Shown: positions 18,643 to 26,968, numbered from the stretch's first letter. The stretch: 64,000 bases of DNA from CAYMUL01 sp964393605 (GCA_964393605.1 CAYMUL010000008.1:78607-142606), one strand, 5' to 3'. Translations and numbers: made by a program. The notes: generated by a model not told the origin, from the sequence alone.

Positions 18643-19658
18643 GATTGATTCTTTTTCTTTTTCAAGATTGAGTAGCTGTCGCCACTTTTTCGGATTGTGT
18701 TCTTCAGACTGCCAAGTTTATCGATTTGCAATTCTATTGTATCCCCATTCTGAAGCCATGTTGGTGTGAACGTCTCATTCCTCGCTTTCGCTTCCAAAGC
18801 CAATGTGCCGTTTAATTCTAAATAGCAACCCGTTCCAACCGTTCCGCTGCCGATGACATCTCCGGGATGAAGAGTTACTCCGTACGAAGCGCGTTCGATA
18901 ATCTCGGCAAATGTCCAATTCATATCCTTCACATTTCCGAGAGAGATTTGTCGTCCGTTATGATATGCCCGCATTCCAAGATCGTATTTATTCCCGAAAG
19001 GCGTTGCGATTTTTTTATCCTCTAATTCATCTACAGTAACTAAATATGGACCGAGTGTTGTGGCAAAATCTTTTCCTTTTGCCGGACCAAGATTTAACAG
19101 CATCTCTTCCATTTGTAAAGTTCGGGCAGAAAGATCATTCATAATCATATATCCTGCAATGAAACTATCGGCAACAGAAGCGTCTATATTTTTTCCTTCT
19201 TTACCGATCACAACTGCGCACTCCAATTCAAAATCAAGTTTTTGAAGATGATCTTCCTCAACGAAAATTTCACCCTCGCCGAAGATTGCATTATGATTTG
19301 TAAAATAAAAAATCGGGAAATGATCGAACTCGGGAATCATCGAGGCACCTCGATTCCTTCTTGCAGTTTCCACATGTTGACGAAAGGCATATCCATCTCT
19401 GCATGATGTCGGAAATGGAACAGGGGAGAGTAGTCTCTCAATCTTTAATGGAATAAAATCAGTTGCGCTTTTGGTTATTGCTTTTTCCAAATTCGAAACT
19501 AAAAGAGAATACTGCTCCCAATTTGCCAAGATTCCGTTCATTGTGCAGGGAAGGTTTAAGCCGACATTGTTCGCGCTCTCGTTGATATCGTAATGTTGAT
19601 TCGCAGCAACAATTCCAACACGATCTTTCCCCGCCGTTTCATAGGAGAATAACTTCAT
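18639..19658 (-). CDS. Fumarylacetoacetase family hydrolase
   Basis: Probably the last enzyme of tyrosine degradation, it hydrolyses fumarylacetoacetate to fumarate and acetoacetate in the cytoplasm. The 339-residue protein has an N-terminal SH3-like segment, then the FAA hydrolase fold. Metal ligands fit EGEIFVEEDHLQKLDFELECAV (glutamates near residues 131-148) and MNDLSARTLQ (aspartate near 175). FATTLGPYLVT, GDVIGSGTVGTGC and the GDTIELQID tail are also family signatures. It is the distal gene of the asnC-hpd-hmgA-hisC-fah run, 30 bp after the aminotransferase gene. That context makes fumarylacetoacetase far more likely than another FAH-superfamily role. No maleylacetoacetate isomerase gene accompanies it. 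Confidence 0.9.
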   Translation of the reverse strand: MKLFSYETAGKDRVGIVAANQHYDINESANNVGLNLPCTMNGILANWEQYSLLVSNLEKAITKSATDFIPLKIERLLSPVPFPTSCRDGYAFRQHVETARRNRGASMIPEFDHFPIFYFTNHNAIFGEGEIFVEEDHLQKLDFELECAVVIGKEGKNIDASVADSFIAGYMIMNDLSARTLQMEEMLLNLGPAKGKDFATTLGPYLVTVDELEDKKIATPFGNKYDLGMRAYHNGRQISLGNVKDMNWTFAEIIERASYGVTLHPGDVIGSGTVGTGCYLELNGTLALEAKARNETFTPTWLQNGDTIELQIDKLGSLKNTIRKSGDSYSILKKKKNQS

Positions 19659-19688
19659 AGATTATCTTTGTAACAATTTAAAATTTAA

Positions 19689-20819
19689 TTAGTTATGAAT
19701 ATTACTTGATTCTTTAATAAGCCGTGAATTCTTTTCCACAACGCTTCTCATAATATCAATCGCGAGAGCCGTTTCGGCGGAAGTTCCGCTATTGATCCGC
19801 ACACCATTCGGAATTCCGAAAGATGCCACATGGCGTAAAATCAATCCTTGCTCCAAGCATTCGGTTGTGAATTCCAATGCGAGTGATTCGTCTTCAAAAA
19901 GCGATAAAAGAAAATTTGCAGAAGATTCGACATACTCTATTTCCACCGAATCAAAAAACTTCTTTAACTGCTCCAAAGATTCTTCATTTGTCTCGATGGT
20001 CATCTCCAAAAATTCGGAATCGGAAAGAGAAGCAATTGCGGCTTCATGTGCAAGAAAGTTCGGTTCAAATGGAAGACGGACTTTGTATAGTGCTTTTATC
20101 AAATCAGGATTTCCCACGCAAAAGCCAATTCGCAAACCGGCTAATCCGTATGCTTTTGAAAAAGTTCTCAGCACTAATAAATTTTCAAAATCATATTCTA
20201 ATCCGTCGGGATAATCAGGATTGGATTTTGCATAGACCGTGTATGCTTCATCCAGAATCACAAGAATTTGCGGCGGAACTTTCGACATAAATTTCTCAAA
20301 ATCATTCTTCGAAAAAATTGTTCCGGTCGGATTATTCGGATTTGCCAAATAAATAATTTTTGTTTTTTCTGTTATTGCAGAAAGAATTGCATTCAAATCG
20401 TATGCATAATCTTTTAACGCAACGGTAACAGATTTGCGATTATACTTATTAACATTTACATACCAACCGATAAAAGTTCCTTCCGATGAAAGAAGTTCAT
20501 CATCTTCCTCGCTGAATGTTGAGATTATATATTGAATCAGCGCATCACTTCCGCTTGCACAAATAACTTTGTCCGCCGTTATTGAAAGATGATTTGCAAT
20601 CGCATGAGTAATCCGATAACCGGCGGGATCAACATAACGATGAAGGTCATTGACAACTTCGGCAATTCTTTTTACGGCGAGCGGCGATGGACCAAATGGA
20701 TTTTCGTTCGACGCAAGTTTGATTATTCTCGTCAAACCTTTTTCGCGCGCAAGTTCATCAATGGGCTTGCCGGCTTTGTATGACGATAATTTTTTTATGT
20801 GTTCGGGAATTTTAACCAT
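19689..20819 (-). CDS. HisC-family aminotransferase (histidinol-phosphate or aromatic)
   Basis: The 376-residue class I/II PLP-dependent aminotransferase is of the histidinol-phosphate branch. The N-terminus IKKLSSYKAGKPIDELAREKG and KLASNENPFGPSP motifs are those of HisC. The catalytic lysine lies in LRTFSKAYGLAGLRIGF (about residue 227), and NPNNPTGT and the DEAYTVYA aspartate bind PLP. No other his genes are nearby. The gene sits inside the tyrosine catabolic operon, abutting hmgA with no intergenic base. It may therefore supply the tyrosine to 4-hydroxyphenylpyruvate transamination, since HisC-like enzymes are known to accept aromatic amino acids. That assignment is inference; a bona fide histidine-biosynthetic role remains possible. 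Confidence 0.85.
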   Translation of the reverse strand: MVKIPEHIKKLSSYKAGKPIDELAREKGLTRIIKLASNENPFGPSPLAVKRIAEVVNDLHRYVDPAGYRITHAIANHLSITADKVICASGSDALIQYIISTFSEEDDELLSSEGTFIGWYVNVNKYNRKSVTVALKDYAYDLNAILSAITEKTKIIYLANPNNPTGTIFSKNDFEKFMSKVPPQILVILDEAYTVYAKSNPDYPDGLEYDFENLLVLRTFSKAYGLAGLRIGFCVGNPDLIKALYKVRLPFEPNFLAHEAAIASLSDSEFLEMTIETNEESLEQLKKFFDSVEIEYVESSANFLLSLFEDESLALEFTTECLEQGLILRHVASFGIPNGVRINSGTSAETALAIDIMRSVVEKNSRLIKESSNIHN

Positions 20820-21983
20820 TTACTTTTCTAACCAGGAGTGTTCATAATCTTCAACAATGCACTCCTTAACATTTGTTGAAAGCTTTAGCGGTTCGAATGT
20901 GTCAATCATTACTGCGTATTCTTCGGTATCTTTTTTTCCGATAGATGCTTCAGTTTTTCCCGGTTGCGGACCGTGGGGAATTCCCATCGGATGCAGAGTA
21001 ATCGAACCTTCTTCTACTCCACTGCGGGACATGAAATCTCCGTGCACATAATAAAGCACTTCATCGCTATCAACATTTGAGTGATAGTATGGTGCCGGAA
21101 TTGCATCGGGATGAAAATCAAAAAGTCGTGGTACAAAATTACAAATAACAAAATGATCTGTTGTGAACATTAAATGCACCGGCGGAGGAAGATGAATCTT
21201 TCCAACTTTCGGCGCGTACTCTTTTAAGTTGAACGCATATGGATAAAGAAATCCATCCCAACCAACAACATCAAAGGGATGATGAGGTAGCATGTACTCA
21301 AAAAATCTGTTCGCAACTTTGAGGATCAGTTTAAATTCGCCCGACTTATCAATTGGCTCTGTGAAGTGCGGTGGGCGAAAATCTCTTTCGTAATATGGTG
21401 CGTCCTCCGTTAATTGACCATCTTCATTTCTGAAATGACGCGGAATTTCAAACGGCGATGAGGATTCGATAATCAACAACTTATTATTTTTCAAATCGTT
21501 GAACTTTAGTTGATATGTTGTTCCCTTTGGAATCACAATATAATCCCACGCTGAAAAAGGAATAGAGCCGTACTCCGAAAGACAAACGCCTTCGCCCGAA
21601 TGAATGAATACAATCTCATGCGCGTAACTGTTGCGATAAAAAATGTCTGTCGCTTCGGTAACATTCGCGGTAGAAATTGTGCAGTGATCATTCTCCAAAA
21701 AATTTTTTCTTGCAGAAAGAAAATTTCCGCTTGATTTCTTTTTATTAGTTTTGAAATGATAATACTTCAATGGTGCATCGATCCAAATAGATTTTTCGAA
21801 TGGAAATATTTCTTTAATTGCATCAACTTGCGGGGGAGAATAGAGATGATATTTGTTCGAATAAATTCCCGAGAATCCTTTCGTGCTGAAAAGTTCTTCG
21901 CGGTATAAACTTTTGCCATCTTCTTTAAAAAAAGTGATGTGACGTTTTGGAGGAACATTGCCGAGTTTTACATAATAAGCCAT
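20820..21983 (-). CDS. hmgA: Homogentisate 1,2-dioxygenase
   Basis: The iron-dependent ring-cleaving dioxygenase converts homogentisate to maleylacetoacetate. The 387-residue protein starts MAYYVKLGNVPPKRHITFF and shows a cupin fold with the C-terminal metal-site region: FTEPIDKSGEFKL, HHPFDVVGWDGFLYPYAFN, DFHPDAIPAPYYHSNVDSDE and HPMGIPHGPQPG carry the conserved histidines and glutamate. It is shorter than the roughly 430-residue proteobacterial and eukaryotic enzymes, matching a compact branch. It lies 13 bp after hpd and directly abuts the aminotransferase gene, so all are surely co-transcribed. Confidence 0.94.
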   Translation of the reverse strand: MAYYVKLGNVPPKRHITFFKEDGKSLYREELFSTKGFSGIYSNKYHLYSPPQVDAIKEIFPFEKSIWIDAPLKYYHFKTNKKKSSGNFLSARKNFLENDHCTISTANVTEATDIFYRNSYAHEIVFIHSGEGVCLSEYGSIPFSAWDYIVIPKGTTYQLKFNDLKNNKLLIIESSSPFEIPRHFRNEDGQLTEDAPYYERDFRPPHFTEPIDKSGEFKLILKVANRFFEYMLPHHPFDVVGWDGFLYPYAFNLKEYAPKVGKIHLPPPVHLMFTTDHFVICNFVPRLFDFHPDAIPAPYYHSNVDSDEVLYYVHGDFMSRSGVEEGSITLHPMGIPHGPQPGKTEASIGKKDTEEYAVMIDTFEPLKLSTNVKECIVEDYEHSWLEK

Positions 21984-21996
21984 AAATTTTCCTCAA

Positions 21997-23112
21997 CTAC
22001 TCTTTATCAAAATTACCGCGCAAAATTTGATCGCGCTCAATTGATTCAAACAGCGCTTGAAAATTTCCCTGCCCGAAACCTTCCGCGCCTTTTCTTCGCT
22101 GAATTATTTCGAAGAAGAAAGTTGGTCGGTCTCCTATCGGTTTTGTAAAAAGTTGGAGAAGATAACCATCGCCTTCAAGGTCGCAAAGAATTCCATACTT
22201 CTTTAGTTCGTTAATATCTTCATCAATCTTCCAACCTTTTTCTTTCAACATTTGGTAATATGTGTCGGGAGGATTGGAAAGAAATTCAACCCCGTTTTCT
22301 CTCATATTTTTTATAGTTTCTATGATGTTGTCGGTCGTAATAGCAACGTGTTGAATGCCGGAACCCTTGTATTCATCAATGTATTCCTCGATTTGCGATT
22401 TCTTCAAACCTTCATAAGGTTCGTTAATCGGGTTGCGGATAATTTTATCTTTCGATCTCACAACTTTAGAGAGGAGAGCGGAATATTTTGTAGAAATATC
22501 TCCCGCGCCGAATTCCAAAAATGTTTCAAGCCCGAGAGTATTATTCAAATAATTTGCCCAAAGATTCATTTCATTTTCCCTAACATTTCCAACGATATGA
22601 TCGACTTGCAGCAATCCGGTGTCGAGAGTTGACAGATTTATTTTTTGTCGCGCTTCGCCAAATCCCGGGCGAAAATTTCCTTTGTAATTATCATTATTAA
22701 AGAAAACAATTTCTGCATCATCATAAAGTCGAATTGCCGCTTCTTCAACGAATCCATTTTCATCCTCAATTTTTTTTGGAGCGCGAAAGGGAATTCCGCC
22801 ATTCTTAATTGCTGTGTTATAAGCGTGATGAACATCATCAACATCGAGTGCCCAACGTTTAACGCCATCGCCGTGCCTTTGAATGAAATAGTAATAATCA
22901 TAATTGTTCGGATTTATTCCCGAAGTGATTAAAAATTTCAATTTGTTTTTTGTGAGTAGATATGAAACTCTTTCGCGGTTGCCGGTTTCGGGTCCGCTGT
23001 ATGCTTCAATCTGCATCGAAAAAGTTTTTGCAAACCAATACGCCCACATCTTCGCTGTGCCGACATAAAACTCGACGAAATGGTATCCGCGAATTCCCAT
23101 ATTGTTAGACAT
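21997..23112 (-). CDS. hpd: 4-hydroxyphenylpyruvate dioxygenase
   Basis: HPPD turns 4-hydroxyphenylpyruvate into homogentisate with Fe(II) and O2. The 371-residue protein has two vicinal-oxygen-chelate halves. The N-terminal half begins MGIRGYHFVEFYVG. The C-terminal catalytic half contains the iron ligands in LLQVDHIVGNV (about His175) and GIQHVAITTDNI (about His256), and the glutamate in PTFFFEIIQRRKGAEGFGQGNF near the end. The length and C-terminal GFGQGNFQALFESIERDQ are diagnostic. It is the second gene of the regulator-led tyrosine operon, 27 bp after the AsnC-type gene. Confidence 0.97.
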   Translation of the reverse strand: MSNNMGIRGYHFVEFYVGTAKMWAYWFAKTFSMQIEAYSGPETGNRERVSYLLTKNKLKFLITSGINPNNYDYYYFIQRHGDGVKRWALDVDDVHHAYNTAIKNGGIPFRAPKKIEDENGFVEEAAIRLYDDAEIVFFNNDNYKGNFRPGFGEARQKINLSTLDTGLLQVDHIVGNVRENEMNLWANYLNNTLGLETFLEFGAGDISTKYSALLSKVVRSKDKIIRNPINEPYEGLKKSQIEEYIDEYKGSGIQHVAITTDNIIETIKNMRENGVEFLSNPPDTYYQMLKEKGWKIDEDINELKKYGILCDLEGDGYLLQLFTKPIGDRPTFFFEIIQRRKGAEGFGQGNFQALFESIERDQILRGNFDKE

Positions 23113-23139
23113 GTGTTCTCCTTTTTTTAAGGGTTGATA

Positions 23140-23598
23140 TTAATGTGTATCTTCAATAGAAGTGATTGTTTCCTTTACAGTTTCCAAAACGATCGTCGTA
23201 CTTGTTGAACTGATTGAAGTAATCTTTCCGATTTTGTTTCTTAAAAGATTAGAAAGTGCTTCGGTGTTCTTTACTTTAACTTTGATGAGAAAGCAATCCT
23301 CTCCGGCGACAATATGAACTTCCTGCACGTCCGATATTTTTGAAAGCTCTTTACTTGTTTTCAAATCTACTACCGGACCGGCAGCACGAACATGAACAAA
23401 GGCGACAAGATTTTTATCTATTGCTTTGTCGTTCAGCTTCAATGTGTATTTTTCAATTATTTTTTTCTTTTCCAGACGCCGGATTCTATCCAGCACAGCG
23501 GAGGGAGCCATCTTAATTCTTCGCGCAATTTCTGCGTTTGAAATTCGCGCGTTGCTTTGAAGAATAGTCAATATTTGTTGGTCGATATTGTCGATCAT
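23140..23598 (-). CDS. Lrp/AsnC-family transcriptional regulator
   Basis: The 152-residue protein has an N-terminal winged helix-turn-helix (DQQILTILQSNARISNAEIARRIK and APSAVLDRIRRLEKKKII, residues 5-48) and a C-terminal RAM/AsnC effector domain (residues 65-145). It leads the tyrosine catabolic operon and diverges from phenylalanine hydroxylase. By analogy with Lrp-family regulators of amino-acid catabolism it probably senses phenylalanine or tyrosine and controls both directions. An inverted-repeat pair in the upstream gap, one half overlapping this gene's own promoter, fits autoregulation. The effector is not determinable from sequence. Confidence 0.92.
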   Translation of the reverse strand: MIDNIDQQILTILQSNARISNAEIARRIKMAPSAVLDRIRRLEKKKIIEKYTLKLNDKAIDKNLVAFVHVRAAGPVVDLKTSKELSKISDVQEVHIVAGEDCFLIKVKVKNTEALSNLLRNKIGKITSISSTSTTIVLETVKETITSIEDTH

Positions 23599-23632
23599 TC
23601 GGAATTATCTTTCCTTTTTGGAATAATCGTTG

Positions 23633-23665
23633 CAAATATATCAATGTTTTATAATTCCTTGCAAG
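23633..23665 (-). promoter_or_regulatory. Bacteroidota-type promoter for the tyrosine operon
   Basis: On the minus strand the sequence CTTG (23662-23665), 21 bp, then TATATTTG (23633-23640) matches the Bacteroidota sigma-factor consensus TTTG / TAnnTTTG with accepted spacing; only the first base of the -33 box deviates. The implied start lies roughly 25-30 nt upstream of the regulator's ATG. The CTTG is inside an 8-bp palindrome (CTTGCAAG), so a bound regulator would cover the promoter. Confidence 0.6.
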
Positions 23666-23723
23666 CGTTCTTTTTTGTTTTTCCGTTGTCGTATTTTTGA
23701 CAAAATCGTTTCTTACAAGGAAT
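23654..23723. promoter_or_regulatory. Paired inverted repeats, candidate AsnC-type operator
   Basis: ATTCCTTGCAAG (23654-23665) and CTTACAAGGAAT (23712-23723) are inverted copies matching at 11 of 12 positions, with centres 58 bp apart. Each half contains a near-palindromic CTTRCAAG core. They lie in the divergent gap between the regulator gene and phenylalanine hydroxylase. Spaced paired sites suit the octameric wrapping mode of Lrp-family proteins. Regulatory function is inferred from position. Confidence 0.5.
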
Positions 23724-23763
23724 CTTTTTTTGAAGTACTACATTTAATCATTCGATTTTGTTT

Positions 23764-23771
23764 TATCTTTG
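23764..23771 (+). promoter_or_regulatory. Candidate -7 box for phenylalanine hydroxylase operon
   Basis: TATCTTTG matches the Bacteroidota -7 consensus TAnnTTTG and lies 109 bp before the hydroxylase ATG on the correct strand. No good -33 TTTG is found at the expected spacing, so this is a weak call. Activation from the upstream inverted-repeat site could compensate. Confidence 0.3.
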
Positions 23772-23880
23772 TTACGAAAAGAATGAATTGTGCGAAGAGT
23801 GATTTTGATATTACTCGATGTGAATTATTATTTTACGCTGTAAGTTTTAATCATCCTCAAAAAAAATTAGAGAGTAAAGC

Positions 23881-24690
23881 ATGGCTGACACAAATCAACT
23901 AAAAACTGCCTACGAAAAAGCGGCTGAAAACGGGATAGACCCCCGCTGTATTCCTCAAAAGCTTTCCGGTTTAGTTCCCGTTCATGATGAAATTATTTAT
24001 CCGAATTATACGCAAGTGGAACAGGATACCTGGAATATTTTATTTAACAGACAACTCAAATTTCATGAAGGAAAAGCTTGCGAAGAGTATATACTTGGAA
24101 CAGCAAAGATGAATTTCGCTTCGAATAAAATTCCTTATCTCAAAGAGTTGAGCGAAGTATTACAAGCGGAAACGAATTGGAAAGTCGCGCGGGTTCCTGG
24201 CTTAATTCATGAAGAAAATTTTTTTGATCTTCTTCGGCAAAGAATTTTTCCATCCACAGATTATATCCGCGGCAAAGAAGAATTGGATTACACTCCCGCA
24301 CCGGATTTATTTCATGATATTTTCGGACACATGCCTCTGTTGACGAATCCGAGCTTCGCTAATTTTTATCAGAAGTTTGGAGTTGCGGCACTGAATGCAA
24401 AAGGTGAACAGCATATTAAGTTGGAAAGATTTCATTGGTTCACAGTCGAGTTTGGATTGATAAAAAATTCTTTAGGGATGAGAATTTATGGAGCAGGAAT
24501 TCTTTCTTCGCTTAATGAAGTTCAACACGCTTTATCTCGTGATGTGCAAGTGATTGATTTCGATCCCGAATTAATTGTCAAACAAGAATATGAAGTATGG
24601 CATTTGCAACCGTTGTTGTTTGCAATCGATTCATTCGAACAACTTGAAGAAGGTTTTAATTATTGGGTGCAAAAAGAGGGCTTACTTTAA
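23881..24690 (+). CDS. phhA: Phenylalanine 4-monooxygenase
   Basis: The non-haem iron, tetrahydropterin-dependent hydroxylase converts phenylalanine to tyrosine. The 269-residue protein is the catalytic core form of bacteria, without the regulatory ACT domain. The iron-binding motif HDIFGHMP (His residues near 143 and 148) and the third-ligand glutamate region (HWFTVEFGLI, about 188) are present. The N-terminal IPQKLSGLVPVHDEIIYPNYT and VQVIDFDPE are family-typical. It opens a rightward operon that also encodes enzymes for its pterin cofactor. It is divergent from the tyrosine-degradation operon that consumes its product. The start ATG follows a GAG-rich region (attagagagtaaagc). Confidence 0.96.
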   Translation: MADTNQLKTAYEKAAENGIDPRCIPQKLSGLVPVHDEIIYPNYTQVEQDTWNILFNRQLKFHEGKACEEYILGTAKMNFASNKIPYLKELSEVLQAETNWKVARVPGLIHEENFFDLLRQRIFPSTDYIRGKEELDYTPAPDLFHDIFGHMPLLTNPSFANFYQKFGVAALNAKGEQHIKLERFHWFTVEFGLIKNSLGMRIYGAGILSSLNEVQHALSRDVQVIDFDPELIVKQEYEVWHLQPLLFAIDSFEQLEEGFNYWVQKEGLL

Positions 24691-24717
24691 TTTCTATAAA
24701 AATGTAAAAGGAAAAAT

Positions 24718-25197
24718 ATGTCGTTATTAATCGGTGATAAAGCACCGGATTTTGTATTGTTCAATCAAAAAAAAGAAAAAGTGCAACTAAGTAGTTTCAG
24801 CGGAAAAAATGTTTTGTTGATGTTTTTTCCATTCGCAAACACTTCAGTTTGCACGAACGAAATGTGTACACTACAGGAAGATTTAAATAAATTCACAACA
24901 TTAAATGTGGAAGTGCTTGGAATTAGTATCGATAGCCCTTTCGCACTTGATTTATGGGGCGAGAAGCTCGGTATAAAATTTAATTTGCTCAGCGATTTTA
25001 ATAAAGAAGTGATAAAAAAATACGATTGTTATCACGATGTTTTTGGAGCCGGTAAATTTGATTTTCAACTCGTTGCGAAACGTTCTGCTTTTGTAATGGA
25101 TAAATCGGGAAGCATTCGTTACGCTGAAGTTCTTGATAATCCCGGAACCGAACCGAATTACTCTGCAATAAAAAATTGTTTGGAGAGTTTGAATTGA
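24718..25197 (+). CDS. Peroxiredoxin, AhpE/AhpC-TSA type
   Basis: The 159-residue thioredoxin-fold peroxidase reduces H2O2 or organic hydroperoxides. The N-terminal GDKAPDFVLFNQ and the active-site stretch FFPFANTSVCTNEMCTL place the peroxidatic cysteine at about residue 45, with the conserved Thr three residues before it. A second cysteine follows five residues later. The usual F-T-G-V-C element reads N-T-S-V-C, a small deviation. The stop codon overlaps the start of the rhodanese gene by one base, so translation is coupled. It lies between phhA and the pterin genes, where it may protect an oxygenase pathway that can leak peroxide. Confidence 0.92.
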   Translation: MSLLIGDKAPDFVLFNQKKEKVQLSSFSGKNVLLMFFPFANTSVCTNEMCTLQEDLNKFTTLNVEVLGISIDSPFALDLWGEKLGIKFNLLSDFNKEVIKKYDCYHDVFGAGKFDFQLVAKRSAFVMDKSGSIRYAEVLDNPGTEPNYSAIKNCLESLN

Positions 25198-25517
25198 TGA
25201 TCCAAAATATTTCCCCGAACGATGCAAAGAAATTGATCGATTCTACTCCCGATTTGAAAATTATCGATGTCCGCGAAAAATGGGAATATGAAATTGTTCG
25301 TTTGAATAACGCAGAATTAATTCCGTTAACTGAATTCAGAAATCAAGCAACCGAGTTGAACCCCGATGATAACTATCTGATATATTGTCATCACGGCGCG
25401 CGAAGTTTTTCTGCATGCAAATTTCTTCTTCGTCAAGGATTTAAAAATCTTTTTAACCTCGATGGCGGAATTAACGCATGGCAAACCTCAGTAGAGCCTG
25501 AATTAGCAACGTATTAG
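25197..25517 (+). CDS. Rhodanese-like domain protein
   Basis: The 106-residue single-domain protein has the rhodanese fold: LKIIDVREKWEYEIVRLNNAELIPLTEF followed by the active loop YCHHGARSFSACKFLL, where the first cysteine (about residue 64) is the sulfur-carrying residue, then GFKNLFNLDGGINAW. The ATG at 25197 overlaps the preceding peroxiredoxin stop (TGATG), which is a better start than a longer TTG option. Single-domain rhodaneses transfer sulfane sulfur or serve in sulfur/redox homeostasis. Sitting between two peroxiredoxins it may act in thiol redox balance, but this is inferred. Confidence 0.9.
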   Translation: MIQNISPNDAKKLIDSTPDLKIIDVREKWEYEIVRLNNAELIPLTEFRNQATELNPDDNYLIYCHHGARSFSACKFLLRQGFKNLFNLDGGINAWQTSVEPELATY

Positions 25518-25525
25518 GAGTTGAT

Positions 25526-25984
25526 ATGTTAAAAATTGGAGATAAAGCCCCACAGTTTAAAGTGAAAGATCAGAATGAAAAAGAAATAGCACTGAAAGAT
25601 TTCGCCGGAAGAAAAGTTGTTCTCTACTTTTATCCAAAAGATATGACGAGTGGATGCACGAAAGAGGCGTGCGATTTTACAGATAGCATCTCTCGCTTCA
25701 ACAAGATTGACGCGGTTGTGCTCGGTGTCAGTGCGGATTCCATTCTCAGCCATAAAAAGTTCAGCGAAAAATATAGTTTGAAGTTTTCTCTCCTCGCGGA
25801 TGAAGATAAAAAAATTATTCAAGCCTACGATGTATGGAAAGAAAAAAGTATGTACGGAAAAAAATATATGGGCATCGAACGAACGACTTTTATCATCGAT
25901 GAAAAAGGAAAGATTCTAAAAATCTATAACAAAGTAAAAGTACCCGGACATGTTGAACAAATTATTTCAGATTTGAAAAATTAA
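25526..25984 (+). CDS. bcp: Thiol peroxidase, Bcp/PrxQ type
   Basis: The 152-residue peroxiredoxin Q has the peroxidatic cysteine in FYPKDMTSGCTKEACDF (about residue 45) and the resolving cysteine five residues later, the C-x4-C arrangement of the BCP group. GDKAPQFKVKDQNEKEI and the GIERTTFIIDEKGKI C-terminal strand are family signatures. The ribosome site AGGAG precedes the ATG. It lies 8 bp after the rhodanese and 1 bp before the pterin synthase. It is the second peroxidase in one operon. Confidence 0.95.
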   Translation: MLKIGDKAPQFKVKDQNEKEIALKDFAGRKVVLYFYPKDMTSGCTKEACDFTDSISRFNKIDAVVLGVSADSILSHKKFSEKYSLKFSLLADEDKKIIQAYDVWKEKSMYGKKYMGIERTTFIIDEKGKILKIYNKVKVPGHVEQIISDLKN

Positions 25985-25985
25985 A

Positions 25986-26405
25986 ATGATTTACGTTACC
26001 CGAAGAGAAGTTTTTAGTTCTTCACACAGGTTATTCAATCCGAATTTTTCTGATGAGAAGAATGAACAGATTTACGACAAGTGTAATAACTTGAACGGAC
26101 ACGGACACAATTATGTATTAGAAGTAATTGTTGCCGGCGAGATTGATTCGCAAACCGGTTATGTTATCGATCTTAAAATTCTTAAAAAAATTATTAGAGA
26201 TAATGTTATCAAATTAGTCGATCATAAAAATTTAAATCTCGATGTTGAATTTTTGAAAGATAGAATTCCCACTGCAGAAAATATTGCCGTCGGAATTTAC
26301 GAGCAATTGAAGCCACTTTTGCAGTTGCCAAATGCACAATTACATGCGGTCGTTTTGAGGGAGACTGAAAATAATTTTGTTACTTATTATGGAGATAAAA
26401 AATGA
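25986..26405 (+). CDS. 6-pyruvoyl-tetrahydropterin synthase-like enzyme
   Basis: The enzyme probably converts 7,8-dihydroneopterin triphosphate to 6-pyruvoyl-tetrahydropterin. The 139-residue protein has zinc ligands in FSSSHRLF (His15) and NGHGHNY, with the catalytic cysteine in KCNNLNGHGHNY. The latter matches the eukaryotic PTPS form more closely than the usual QueD motif. VIDLKILKKII, LVDHKNLNLDV and PTAENIAV complete the family pattern. It starts 1 bp after bcp and overlaps folE by 4 bp. With folE and an SDR reductase next to phhA, tetrahydrobiopterin-like cofactor synthesis is more likely than queuosine synthesis, though QueD activity cannot be excluded. Confidence 0.88.
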   Translation: MIYVTRREVFSSSHRLFNPNFSDEKNEQIYDKCNNLNGHGHNYVLEVIVAGEIDSQTGYVIDLKILKKIIRDNVIKLVDHKNLNLDVEFLKDRIPTAENIAVGIYEQLKPLLQLPNAQLHAVVLRETENNFVTYYGDKK

Positions 26406-26968
26406 ATCTTGAAAAAATGAAAGACCTGACGCGCGAGATGTTAGTACAACTCGGTGAAGATTCCGAGCGAGAAGGTTTGCGAGAAACACCGCGAAGAGTT
26501 GCAGAAGCGTATCAATTTTTAACGAATGGTTATTCTAAAGATATTAAGAAGATTGTGAACAACGCAGTCTTCAACGAAAAGTATGATGAAATGGTAATTG
26601 TAAAAGACATTGATTTTTACAGTCTCTGCGAACATCACATGCTTCCGTTTTATGGGAAAGTTCACATCGCTTATGTTCCAAACGGAAAGATAATCGGGTT
26701 GAGTAAAATTCCGAGAATTGTTGATGTCTTTGCGCGAAGATTGCAAGTGCAGGAAAGAATGACGCAACAGATCGCCGATACAATTGATGAATGTTTAAGT
26801 CCGCGAGGAATTGCGGTTGTTACGGAAGCGTTTCATATGTGCATGATGATGCGCGGCGTTGAAAAACAAAATTCATCCGCAACTACAAGTGCTGTTCACG
26901 GCATCTTTAAAGAAGATACAAAAACCCGGATGGAATTTTTTAATCTCATCAGAAAAAGAATAAGATAA
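26402..26968 (+). CDS. folE: GTP cyclohydrolase I
   Basis: FolE opens the GTP imidazole ring to give 7,8-dihydroneopterin triphosphate, the first step to folate and biopterin. The 188-residue protein has zinc ligands in SLCEHHMLPFYG (Cys and His, about residues 77-81) and a second cysteine in EAFHMCMMMRGVEK. Substrate motifs GKIIGLSKIPRIVD and RLQVQERMT are intact. The start overlaps the PTPS-like gene by 4 bp (ATGA) and the gene abuts the SDR gene, so all three form one coupled unit. The placement suggests a pathway copy devoted to hydroxylase cofactor; a folate role is also possible. Confidence 0.96.
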   Translation: MNLEKMKDLTREMLVQLGEDSEREGLRETPRRVAEAYQFLTNGYSKDIKKIVNNAVFNEKYDEMVIVKDIDFYSLCEHHMLPFYGKVHIAYVPNGKIIGLSKIPRIVDVFARRLQVQERMTQQIADTIDECLSPRGIAVVTEAFHMCMMMRGVEKQNSSATTSAVHGIFKEDTKTRMEFFNLIRKRIR

